Source: Mesorhizobium sp. (GTDB lineage: Bacteria > Pseudomonadota > Alphaproteobacteria > Rhizobiales > Rhizobiaceae). Taken from it: a stretch of 64,000 nucleotides of DNA. Below, piece after piece: positions 27,158 to 35,368 of the stretch. Each line of letters starts with the position of its first letter. Position 1 is the first letter of the stretch. The DNA lies in assembly GCA_004963905.1 (NCBI GenBank), contig SUGL01000014.1, positions 94,699 to 158,698 on the forward strand. Reading direction: 5' to 3'. The notes under the pieces were generated by a model, which was given only the letters and a program-made list of their open reading frames with translations, did not search any database and was not told the DNA's origin. A program made the position numbers and the translations under genes.

Positions 27158-28872
27158 GCCGCCACGCTCTCTTCCTCGATGCCGAGATAGGCCTTCTTCA
27201 CCGCGCGCTCGCCCAGCACCTTGGCCGGCGCGCCGGAGGCGATCACCTGGCCGAAATCGAGCACCGTGACGTCCGAACAGACTGCCCGCACCAGGTCCAT
27301 GTCGTGTTCGACCAAAAGCACCGCCGAGCCGAACAGTCTTGGAATCTCGGCTATGCGCCGGCCAAGCCGCAGCGTCTCCTGATGCGACTGGCCGGCGGCC
27401 GGCTCGTCGAGCAAGACGACCGCCGGGCGGGCCGCGACGACGCCGGCGACGTCGAGCAGCCGCCTTGTGCCGGCATCGACCGATGCGACCAGCGTGTCGG
27501 GATGCGGGCAGTCCAGCCAGTCGAGCACCGCCTTGGTCTCGCTCGCCGAAAGGCCCTTGGCGGCCAAAGCCAGATAACCGCCGACGGTGAGTTCCGGCGC
27601 GATGCGGTTGGTCTGCCAGCTGCGGCGCACGCCTTCGCGGGCGCGCAGATGCGCCGGAACGCCTTCGAGCGGCCTGTCGCCCAACCGAACGCTGCCCTGA
27701 TAGGATGACAGGAAGCCGGCGACGGCATCGATGAAGGTCGACTTGCCGGCGCCGTTCGGGCCGATCAGTCCCGCCACCGTGCCGGCGGCAACCGTCAGGC
27801 TGACATTGTTCAGCGCGACGACACTGCCGTAGCGGACCGTCAAGCCCTCTATGGTGAGCGCAGGACCTGCAGAACGCTCGACCGCCTCCGGCAATTCCGA
27901 CAGGGATACGGCGGCAGCCTTCGAAGCGCGGGCCGACAGCAGCTTGCGGAACTGGCGCCTGAAGGTTTCGCTCATCGTCTCGCCGGTCGACAGTGCCTGG
28001 GTGGCGCCGATGGCGAACAGCACGTTGCCGATGTCCTGCGGCCAATCCAGCCGGCGCAGGATTTCCGGGAACATGACGACCAGCAGGCCGCCGATGATCG
28101 CGCCCTCGGCAAAATGCGCGCCGGTCATCACCGACACCGCATAGAGCGAGAGCGACTGCATCATGCTGAAATTCTCGGAGACCAGCGTGCCGAGATAGCC
28201 GGCAAGCAGGCCGCCGGAGATGCCGGCGACGAAGGCGCTGATGGCGAAGGCCGAAAGCTTGGCGGTGGCGATGCTGACGCCATGCGCGGCGGCAGCGCGC
28301 TCCGAATGGCGCACCGCCAGCCAGGACGCGCCGAGCCGCGAACGGCTGACGAATTCGAGCGCCACGGCGATGGTCACGTAGAAGGCCAGCACGAAGACGA
28401 AATAGCCCTCGTCGCTGTCGAACAGCTCCGGCCGCGGCACCTGCAGGAAATCGGTCTGACCGGGATAGGTCATGGTGGCCAGGATGGTGTCGAAAGCGGT
28501 GGCGAAGGAGAGCGTGACGATGGCGAGGTTGATGCCGCGCAGCCTCAGTGCCGGCAGGCCGATGGCGATGCCGAGCGGCACCGACGCCAGGCCGCCGATC
28601 AGGATCCATGTGGCCAGTCCGCCGGGCGCCTCGGCGAGATTGAGATAGCCGACCGTCCAGGCGCCGACGCCGGCGAAAGACATCTGGCAGAGCGCGATCA
28701 TGCCGGTGCGGCCGGCGACGAGACCAAGGCTCTGCAAGGCAACGCCGGTGATCAGCATCGAGGTGGCAAGAAACACCCAGTAGGACGGCAGCAGGCCGGC
28801 ATAGGCAACGCCGCCGGCGACCAGCGCCACGACAATGGCGATCAACGAGGCCCGAAGACTAGCGCGCTTCAT
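27154..28872 (-). CDS. livMG: Fused permease-ATPase of a branched-chain-type importer (LivM-LivG)
   Basis: A 572-residue fusion. Residues 1-320 are a LivM permease with eight to ten membrane segments, including GRTGMIALCQMSFAGVGAW. Residues 340-572 are a LivG ATPase with Walker A GPNGAGKST (about 371-379), Walker B AVVLLDEPAAG and switch His in LLVEHDMD. Where LSGGQ is expected it reads SVDAGTRRLLDVA, so the signature is degenerate and the second site formed with LivF may be the active one. The start at 28872 (GGGAGG 9 bases ahead) overlaps the end of livH by 14 bases. Confidence 0.88.
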   Translation of the reverse strand: MKRASLRASLIAIVVALVAGGVAYAGLLPSYWVFLATSMLITGVALQSLGLVAGRTGMIALCQMSFAGVGAWTVGYLNLAEAPGGLATWILIGGLASVPLGIAIGLPALRLRGINLAIVTLSFATAFDTILATMTYPGQTDFLQVPRPELFDSDEGYFVFVLAFYVTIAVALEFVSRSRLGASWLAVRHSERAAAAHGVSIATAKLSAFAISAFVAGISGGLLAGYLGTLVSENFSMMQSLSLYAVSVMTGAHFAEGAIIGGLLVVMFPEILRRLDWPQDIGNVLFAIGATQALSTGETMSETFRRQFRKLLSARASKAAAVSLSELPEAVERSAGPALTIEGLTVRYGSVVALNNVSLTVAAGTVAGLIGPNGAGKSTFIDAVAGFLSSYQGSVRLGDRPLEGVPAHLRAREGVRRSWQTNRIAPELTVGGYLALAAKGLSASETKAVLDWLDCPHPDTLVASVDAGTRRLLDVAGVVAARPAVVLLDEPAAGQSHQETLRLGRRIAEIPRLFGSAVLLVEHDMDLVRAVCSDVTVLDFGQVIASGAPAKVLGERAVKKAYLGIEEESVAA

Positions 28873-29728
28873 CCCAGCGGGCCTCCCGCTGCGACCAGAG
28901 AAGAACGGCAAGCACCACCAGGAACGGAATGGCGCTGCGATACTGGCTGATGCTGTCGACGGAGCTTGCCAGGCCTTCGACGATGCCCAGCGCGATACCG
29001 CCGGCCAGTGTCCGCCAGAAGCTGCGGAAGACGCCGACGAGCGCCGCCGCAAGGGCCGGCACGACCAGCAGGCTCAGCGTCATGAAGTTCGGCGAGCGCT
29101 GCGGCGCAATGATCATCAGCGCGAAGGTGGTGAAGGCGCCGGTCATGCCCCACACCAGCAACGACAGGAGCTGCACGCGCACGCCGAGCAGCTCGGCCGC
29201 CATCGGCCGGTCGGCTAGCGCGCGCAGATTGAGTCCTATCCTGGTCCTGTTGAGGAAGAGGTCCGAGAGGATGGTGAACAGCACCGCCAGCCCGATGGTG
29301 AGCACCGAGGCGATGGTCACCTCGACACCGGCGAGGCGAAAGGCGGAACCCGGGAACAGCTCCGGCATGTTGTGCGGATGCTGGCCGCCGGTAAGGCGAA
29401 GGCCGACAGCAATCAGGCCGACGAGCAACGCCACCGTCACCGCCGCCTTGGTCGAGGCGCTCGCCTCGCCGAACCACCGTGTCATGACGTAGCCGACGGC
29501 AACGCCGGTCAGCGTGCCGGCCACAATGCCCGCCAGCACCGAGGACCAGATCGGGAAGCCGGCTTCGAACAGCGCGATCAGCACGAAGGTGCCTGCAGCG
29601 CCAATCGCGGCCCCAGTGAAGTTCACCACCGAGACAAGCCTGTAGGTGAAGACGGCGCAGACGCCGAGCAAGGCATAGGTGCCCCCGGCCGTCAGTCCCG
29701 CCACGGCGGATGTAAGCAACGCGTTCAT
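28859..29728 (-). CDS. livH: Branched-chain-type ABC importer permease (LivH)
   Basis: A 289-residue inner-membrane permease. The N-terminus ALLTSAVAGLTAGGTYALLG and NFTGAAIGAAGTFVLIALF are typical of LivH proteins, and about eight membrane segments are visible. The ATG at 29728 is preferred; a GTG at 29755 is an alternative, and neither has a strong ribosome site. The binding-protein gene lies 60 bases upstream. Confidence 0.88.
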   Translation of the reverse strand: MNALLTSAVAGLTAGGTYALLGVCAVFTYRLVSVVNFTGAAIGAAGTFVLIALFEAGFPIWSSVLAGIVAGTLTGVAVGYVMTRWFGEASASTKAAVTVALLVGLIAVGLRLTGGQHPHNMPELFPGSAFRLAGVEVTIASVLTIGLAVLFTILSDLFLNRTRIGLNLRALADRPMAAELLGVRVQLLSLLVWGMTGAFTTFALMIIAPQRSPNFMTLSLLVVPALAAALVGVFRSFWRTLAGGIALGIVEGLASSVDSISQYRSAIPFLVVLAVLLWSQREARWDEAR

Positions 29729-29788
29729 CTGTTGTCCCGTTCCGAAGGACGGCACGGCAGCCGCCGCGCCGTCCGATTCAGGCGACCA

Positions 29789-30973
29789 TCACTTGGCTTG
29801 CGGCAGCACGACCCAGTCCGGCGTCTCGACCTTCCAGGCGCCGTTCTCGAGCTTCATCACCTTGGTGGCCTGCATCGGCGAATGCGCCTTGGCCTTGCCG
29901 AAGACGTAAGGAGAGCCGGCGAGCGGGTTGGTGAGCGGCTGCATGTCGTGCAGCGCCTTGGCGACGCTTTCGCGCGTGACCTCGCCGTCGATCGAAGCGA
30001 CCACCTTGAGGAACAGCTCGGCGGCGAGATAGCCGCCCTGCGAGAAGGCGGTGAGCGGCCGGTTCGCCTTCTGCATGTCGGCGATCCACTCGGCGTTCGC
30101 GGCTGAGTTCTTCTCGGTATAGGGCTCCCACTCGGTGCCGACATAGATCGGCTGCTTGGTGTCGGAGAGCGCCTTGGCGACCTGCTCGGTATAGCCTGGC
30201 GCCAGGAACAGCCAGTCGATACCGGTGATCTTCTGCGCGTCGACGGTCTTGATCAGCTGCACCACCTGCGGCTCGACCTGATTGGTCAGCACCGCGTCGC
30301 AGCCGGCATCACGCGCCTTGATGACATAGGGTGTCAGATCGCCCTGGAAGGGCAGCGTCAGGTCGATCAGATGGATCTTCTGGCCGCTGATCTTCTCCCA
30401 GTTCTCGATCGCCTTCTTGTAGGCCTCCTGGGTGCCGCCGATGATGATGAAGAAAGCGCAGAGTTTTTTCGTCTTCAGCTCATTGGCGGCGTAGTAGGCC
30501 ATTGCGGTCGAGAGCGTGTAGGGCCCGACATTGACCGGCGCGACATTGGGCGAGGAGAAGCAGGCGGCGTCGACGCCGAGACCCTGGACGGAGAGGATCT
30601 TCTTGCGGCTGTAGGTGGCGGAGTTGACGGCGCAGTCGAGCAGGCTTGCCGAGCCGACCAGCGCCACCGCCTCCTTGTTGTCGATCAGGTCGCGCGCGGC
30701 TTGTGCCGCGACCGCCGGGTCGGCCTTGTCGTCGGCGATCGTGTAGTCGATCTTGCAGCCATTGATGCCGCCGGCGGCATTCACCGCATCGAAGGCTGCC
30801 TGGGTGGCCTTCGGCACCTCGGAGAAATCGGCCGGACCGGTGACGGTCGATACGGCGCCGACCTTGATCGCGCCGTCCTTGCAGGTCGGGCCGGCGGCAG
30901 AAGCCGTGCCGGCCATGGCGGCAAGACCGATGCCGGCCAACGCTGCCGCGAGCAGTCTCGATTTCCAATGCAT
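29789..30973 (-). CDS. Branched-chain-type ABC importer, periplasmic binding protein
   Basis: A 394-residue LivK-like protein with a Sec signal peptide (RLLAAALAGIGLAAMAGTASA) and mature start AAGPTCKDGAIKVG. The first lobe has GAVSTVTGPADFSEV and an unusually high number of Cys residues (CKDG, NGCKID, DCAVNS, DAACFSS), likely disulfides. GGGAGAG lies about 8 bases before the ATG. It is 29 bases downstream of the CobW gene. The enzymes further upstream suggest an amide-, amino- or hydantoin-like ligand rather than leucine, which is inference. Confidence 0.85.
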   Translation of the reverse strand: MHWKSRLLAAALAGIGLAAMAGTASAAGPTCKDGAIKVGAVSTVTGPADFSEVPKATQAAFDAVNAAGGINGCKIDYTIADDKADPAVAAQAARDLIDNKEAVALVGSASLLDCAVNSATYSRKKILSVQGLGVDAACFSSPNVAPVNVGPYTLSTAMAYYAANELKTKKLCAFFIIIGGTQEAYKKAIENWEKISGQKIHLIDLTLPFQGDLTPYVIKARDAGCDAVLTNQVEPQVVQLIKTVDAQKITGIDWLFLAPGYTEQVAKALSDTKQPIYVGTEWEPYTEKNSAANAEWIADMQKANRPLTAFSQGGYLAAELFLKVVASIDGEVTRESVAKALHDMQPLTNPLAGSPYVFGKAKAHSPMQATKVMKLENGAWKVETPDWVVLPQAK

Positions 30974-31002
30974 GTTTTCACTCTCCCATTTTTGTTTTCG
31001 GT

Positions 31003-32085
31003 TCAGGCGGCAGCCAGCGCCGGCGCGGCGATGCTGGCGGCGTCTATGGCGGCGAATTTCACCAGCGTGCGCGCGATTGCTTCGCGCTCGATGTTGCGGA
31101 CGATGAAGACCAGCCGGGTGTGGCGGTCGTCGGACGGCCAACGCTCGAGCCGCGCCGGGGGATGAAAGACGTGCTGCACGCCATGCAGGACGAGCGGCTG
31201 TTCCGGCTGGTCCGTGACATGCACCAAGCCCTTGAAGCGCAGCAGGTCCTCGCCCTTCAGCGCCGCGACATAGTCGAGCCAGCGGGCGAAGGCGGCCCAC
31301 TCGACCGGCTTGTCGATGACGAAGCTGAAGGACTGGATGCCGTGATGCGCGCCGTGGTGGTGATCGTGATGGTGGCAATCCGGCCCGCAGTCGTGATCGT
31401 GATGCGCAACGGTTTCGAGTCGAGCGGCGATGCGGGTCACGTCCGCGGCAGCGTCGGCGGGCAGGCCCGCCAGATCGACGTCCAGCTCACCGTTGCGGGC
31501 AACGATCTGCTCGACCGCCGGCGCCAGATGCTGCAGCCGGTGCCGCAACGCGCCAAGAGCCTGTTCCGATACAAGATCGGTCTTGGTGATCAGCAGCCGG
31601 TCGGCGACCGCGACCTGCTTGGCGGCTTCGGGATGGCGGTCGAGCGTCGCCGCGCCGTTGACCGCATCGACCGTTGTGACGACACCGCCGATACGAAAGC
31701 GAGCCGCGAGCTCAGCTTCAGCCATCAGCGTGTGCAGGATCGGCGCCGGATCGGCGAGCCCGGTGGTTTCGATGATCGCCCGCGTGAGCGGCGGCGTTTC
31801 GCCGGCCTGGCTCTTGCGATCGAGCTCCTTCAGCGTCGCGACCAGATCGCCGCGCACCGTGCAGCAGACGCAGCCATTGTCGAGCAGCGTGAATTGCTCC
31901 TCGCTGGCCTCGATCAGCAGATGGTCCAGCCCGACCGCACCGAACTCGTTGACGATGACGGCGGCCCCCGCCAGCGAGGGCTTGCGCAGCAGGCGGTTGA
32001 GCACCGTCGTCTTGCCGCTGCCGAGGAAGCCGGTGAGCACCGTCACGGGGATCCTGGCATCGCTTGAGGGATCAGGCGCGCTCAT
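31003..32085 (-). CDS. CobW/COG0523 GTPase, probable metal chaperone
   Basis: A 360-residue G3E GTPase with P-loop TGFLGSGKTT (18-27), the metal-binding GCVCCTVRGDL (71-81), switch ETTGLADP and specificity TKTD (168-171). A His-rich stretch at 228-249 (HHDHDCGPDCHHHDHHHGAHH) could buffer zinc. The C-terminal CobW_C domain covers about 255-345. Family members load zinc or other metals onto client enzymes. The start overlaps the end of the amidohydrolase gene by 14 bases, so that enzyme is the obvious candidate client. Confidence 0.9.
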   Translation of the reverse strand: MSAPDPSSDARIPVTVLTGFLGSGKTTVLNRLLRKPSLAGAAVIVNEFGAVGLDHLLIEASEEQFTLLDNGCVCCTVRGDLVATLKELDRKSQAGETPPLTRAIIETTGLADPAPILHTLMAEAELAARFRIGGVVTTVDAVNGAATLDRHPEAAKQVAVADRLLITKTDLVSEQALGALRHRLQHLAPAVEQIVARNGELDVDLAGLPADAAADVTRIAARLETVAHHDHDCGPDCHHHDHHHGAHHGIQSFSFVIDKPVEWAAFARWLDYVAALKGEDLLRFKGLVHVTDQPEQPLVLHGVQHVFHPPARLERWPSDDRHTRLVFIVRNIEREAIARTLVKFAAIDAASIAAPALAAA

Positions 32086-33736
32086 AGACCACCCTCCCCT
32101 CGAAATACGTCGTCAGCACTTTTGTGTCGGCGAGCTCGTCGGCCGGCGTTTCCAGCACGTTGCGGTCGAGCACGATGAGGTCGGCCGACTTGCCGATCTC
32201 GATCGAACCGACGGTGTCGGCCAGGCCGATGGCGCGAGCAGAATTGATGGTGAAGATCTCCAGCGCCGTGGCGACGTCGATCGCCTGCTCCGGCCAAAGC
32301 GACGCTCCCGGAAATTCGCCGCTCGGGTTGCGGCGCGTCACCAGCCCTTCGATGCCGTCCCATGGATCGGGGTTGGGCATGACCGGCCAGTCGGAGCCGC
32401 CGGCCAGCAGCGCGCCGGCGGCAAGCAGATCCTTGTTCGGCCAGAAGCGCAAAGCGCGCGCCTCGCCCATCGTCTGCTTGTGGCCTTCGAGGAAGCTCGT
32501 CGGATACCACAGGAAAGGCGAGAGATCGGCGACGACGCCGAGCTCGGCGAAGCGGGCGATGTCGTCGGGTGCGATGTAGCTCGCATGTGCGATGTGATGC
32601 CTCAGCTTGGTCGGACCGTTGAAGGAACGCACCACATCGATCGCGTCGAGCGCCTGGCTGACGGCGGCGTCGCCGGCACAATGGATCTTTACGCCGAGGC
32701 CGAGCTTCTCGCATTTGCCGACCCAGCGGATCAGCTCCGGCACGGTGACGATGGTCGAGCCGCGGAAGCAGCAGCCGAGCACCGGATCCTTGGTATAGGG
32801 TTCGTGGAAGGCGGCGGTGCGCGCGCCCGGCACGCCGTCGAGGAAGATCTTCACGAAATCCGGCCGCGCATGGGCGCCGCGATACTGCTCGCGCAAGGCG
32901 ATCAGCTCGTCGCCGGCGATGCCGAACATGAAGGAGGGTTCGACCGCCGGCATGGCCGATACCGACCAGGCGGTGAGCTCACCGCGATCGTCGAGGCCTT
33001 TGAGGGCCGCCAGGATCGGCTGCATGGCGGCGGCATCGAGGAAAGCGGTGACGCCGTAGGAATTCAGCGTGGCGATCGAACGCGCCATCGCCGCGCGGTC
33101 CATCGCTTCGGTGTAATGGCCGGATTGCGCGATGGTGCGCTCGACGATGCCGGCGGCGGATTCGATCATCATGCCGGTCAGCGCGCCGGTCGCCGGATCG
33201 CGGCCGATGGAGCCCTTCTCCGGATCGGACGAGGAAGCGGACAGGTCGGCGAGAGCAAGAGCCTGCGAGTTGACCCAGCGGTTGTGATAGGTGTCGTCGC
33301 GCAGCATCACCGGCCTGCCCTGGCTGACCCGGTCGAGTTCTGCCAGCGCCTCCAGCCGGTTGAGCTTGGGCAACAGATCGCTGCCCCATTGGCCGCCGAT
33401 GATCCAGGCCGTTTCGGGCGCCTTGGCCGCCGCCTCGCCGACGCGCGCGATCAGCGTCTCGAAGCTCGCCGTCGGCGGAAAGCGCAGCTCGAACAATTCC
33501 GCCTGGCCGCCCATCATCAGATGCGCATGCACGTCGACGATGCCCGGCATCGCCATCGCGCCCTTGAGGTCGACGACGCGCGTGGAGGATCCTGTCAGCG
33601 CATCAACGGCGCCCGCCTCGCCGACGGCGACGATGCGGCCGCCCTTGACGGCAACGGCCGAGGCCCAGGGCCGCTTGCGGTCGAGCGTGTAGATGCGGCC
33701 ATTGGTGAAGACCAGGTCGGCATTTCTGTCGGGCAT
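32072..33736 (-). CDS. YtcJ-like metal-dependent amidohydrolase
   Basis: A 554-residue amidohydrolase-3 family protein. The metal-binding HAH is in GIVDVHAHLMMGG near residue 70, a KIHCAGDAAV segment gives the later metal ligand His, and the C-terminal DLIVLDRN is family-typical. No signal peptide is present. The reaction is probably hydrolysis of an amide or cyclic amide bond, but the substrate is not predictable. GAGGAGAAG lies just before the ATG. It sits between an SDR (61-base gap) and the CobW gene (overlap). Confidence 0.88.
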   Translation of the reverse strand: MPDRNADLVFTNGRIYTLDRKRPWASAVAVKGGRIVAVGEAGAVDALTGSSTRVVDLKGAMAMPGIVDVHAHLMMGGQAELFELRFPPTASFETLIARVGEAAAKAPETAWIIGGQWGSDLLPKLNRLEALAELDRVSQGRPVMLRDDTYHNRWVNSQALALADLSASSSDPEKGSIGRDPATGALTGMMIESAAGIVERTIAQSGHYTEAMDRAAMARSIATLNSYGVTAFLDAAAMQPILAALKGLDDRGELTAWSVSAMPAVEPSFMFGIAGDELIALREQYRGAHARPDFVKIFLDGVPGARTAAFHEPYTKDPVLGCCFRGSTIVTVPELIRWVGKCEKLGLGVKIHCAGDAAVSQALDAIDVVRSFNGPTKLRHHIAHASYIAPDDIARFAELGVVADLSPFLWYPTSFLEGHKQTMGEARALRFWPNKDLLAAGALLAGGSDWPVMPNPDPWDGIEGLVTRRNPSGEFPGASLWPEQAIDVATALEIFTINSARAIGLADTVGSIEIGKSADLIVLDRNVLETPADELADTKVLTTYFEGRVVYERA

Positions 33737-33797
33737 TCTCTTCTCCTCATCTCCTTCGACCAGCGCCCTCACGCCGGCCGAACGGACTAACCTCAAG

Positions 33798-34571
33798 TCA
33801 CACCGCCCTGTTCTGCGTCGGCGCGCGGCCGCCGCCGTCCGCCACCAGCACAGCGCCGGTGACGAAGGACGCTTCGTCGGAGGCCAGGAACAGACAGCAG
33901 GAGGCGATCTCTTCAGGCTCGGCGACGCGGCGCAGCGCAATGCGGTTGGTGAGCGCGGCGAACTCGGCCTCCGGCGTCGAGCCGTTGGCGCTCGCGGCCA
34001 TTTTCATTTCGTAGACGCTCATCGGCGTGCGCACCCAGCCCGGCGCCACCGCATTGGCACGGATGCCGTCCGGGCCGTGCGCGAAGGCGAGCGAGCGGGT
34101 GTACGAGACCAGCGCGGCCTTGCTCGCCGAATAGGCGGCGTTCTGGCCGCTGGCGTTGAAGGCGCCGACCGAGGCGATGTTGACGATCGCGCCGCCGCGC
34201 TCCTTCAGCAGCGGCAGCGCCGCGCGGCAGACCATCATCGAACCGGTGACGTTGACGGCGAAACTCTTCGCCCAGGTCTCGTCGCTCAGCGTCTCCGGCT
34301 CGTCGAGGATCATCACGCCGGCGGCGTTGACGACGATGTCGAGCCGGCCGTCGCAGGCATAGATGGCGCGGGCAATGTCGCCGGCATCCGTGATGTCGCC
34401 GCCCACGGCGATGCCGCCGCTGGCCTTCGCCGCATCCTCCAGCACCTCCCCGCCATGGCCGAAGACGATGACCTTGGCGCCGTGACGGCCGAACAGCTCG
34501 GCGGTGGCGCGGCCCATGCCGGTGGCGGCACCGGTGACCAAGGCGGTGCGGCCTTCGAGGCGCCGGCTCAT
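33798..34571 (-). CDS. Short-chain dehydrogenase/reductase 1
   Basis: A 257-residue classical SDR with cofactor motif TGAATGMGRA, NAAGV, catalytic Ser in NIASVGAF, YSASK (Tyr and Lys) and the C-terminal VADGGG. The start overlaps the stop of the preceding SDR gene (ATGA). The two SDRs in tandem may carry out successive oxidations in the pathway of this operon. The substrate is unknown. Confidence 0.88.
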   Translation of the reverse strand: MSRRLEGRTALVTGAATGMGRATAELFGRHGAKVIVFGHGGEVLEDAAKASGGIAVGGDITDAGDIARAIYACDGRLDIVVNAAGVMILDEPETLSDETWAKSFAVNVTGSMMVCRAALPLLKERGGAIVNIASVGAFNASGQNAAYSASKAALVSYTRSLAFAHGPDGIRANAVAPGWVRTPMSVYEMKMAASANGSTPEAEFAALTNRIALRRVAEPEEIASCCLFLASDEASFVTGAVLVADGGGRAPTQNRAV

Positions 34572-35365
34572 GCGAGCCCCCAATGCCGCTCGACGGCGTA
34601 GCCGGTCTCCGGCAGGGTCGAGCCGCCGTCGACGACGATGGTCTGGCCGGTCAAGTATTTCGCCTGCTCGGAGGCGAGGTAGAGCATGGCGTAGGCGATG
34701 TCGTCGGCCTCGCCGAGACGACCGACGGGGATGAACCGGCCGAGCCTGCCCGCCACCTCCGGCGTGCTCATCGTGCCGCGGCCGGGCTTGGCGACGAAGC
34801 CAGGCTCGACGCCGTTGACGGTGATGCCGTCGCGTGCGAACTCGAAGGCGGCACCCCGGATGAAGGCGTTGACGCCGGCCTTGGCCGCCGAATAATGCGC
34901 GCCGCCGGCCATAGCCACGCGCGCCGAGACCGACGAGGTGACGAGGATGCGGCCGAAGCCGTTGGCGCGCATTGCTGGAGCTGCAGCCTGCGCCAGCCAG
35001 AAGCAGGCTTTCAAATTGACCGCCAGCGCCTGTTCCAGCTTGTCCTCGTCCAGCTCCTCGACCAAGGCCCAGGGGCAGCCGCCGGCATTGTGGACGACGA
35101 TGTCGAGGCGGCCGGCCTTGCGCGCGACATCGCCGACGAGCCGATGCAGCGTAGCACGGTCGAGCCCGGCAAGCGGAACGGCACGGGCAGAGAGGCCGCG
35201 CCCCGACAGCTCGGCCGCGAGCGCTTCCGCGACATCCAGCGTGCGGTTGGCGATGACCACCGAAGCGCCGGCCTCGGCAAAGCGCGTGGCGATGGCGGCG
35301 CCGATGCCGCGCCCGCCGCCGGTCACCAGCGCCACCCTGCCTTCGAGGTCGAACGGGTTCGCCAT
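34568..35365 (-). CDS. Short-chain dehydrogenase/reductase 2
   Basis: A 265-residue classical SDR with TGGGRGIGAAIA, HNAGGCPW in place of the usual NNAG, VTSSVSARV with the catalytic Ser, YSAAK, and VVDGGSTLPE at the end. It starts 3 bases after the aminotransferase stop and overlaps the next SDR gene. It is clearly different in sequence from its neighbour, so this is not a recent duplication. Confidence 0.88.
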   Translation of the reverse strand: MANPFDLEGRVALVTGGGRGIGAAIATRFAEAGASVVIANRTLDVAEALAAELSGRGLSARAVPLAGLDRATLHRLVGDVARKAGRLDIVVHNAGGCPWALVEELDEDKLEQALAVNLKACFWLAQAAAPAMRANGFGRILVTSSVSARVAMAGGAHYSAAKAGVNAFIRGAAFEFARDGITVNGVEPGFVAKPGRGTMSTPEVAGRLGRFIPVGRLGEADDIAYAMLYLASEQAKYLTGQTIVVDGGSTLPETGYAVERHWGLA

Positions 35366-35368
35366 CGT

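Noticed and set aside
26444-28609. Minus-strand 721-codon frame that looks like one large LivF protein
   Set aside because: Only the last 237 codons are LivF. The earlier part is an alternative frame of the fused LivM-LivG gene, whose own frame carries the motifs.
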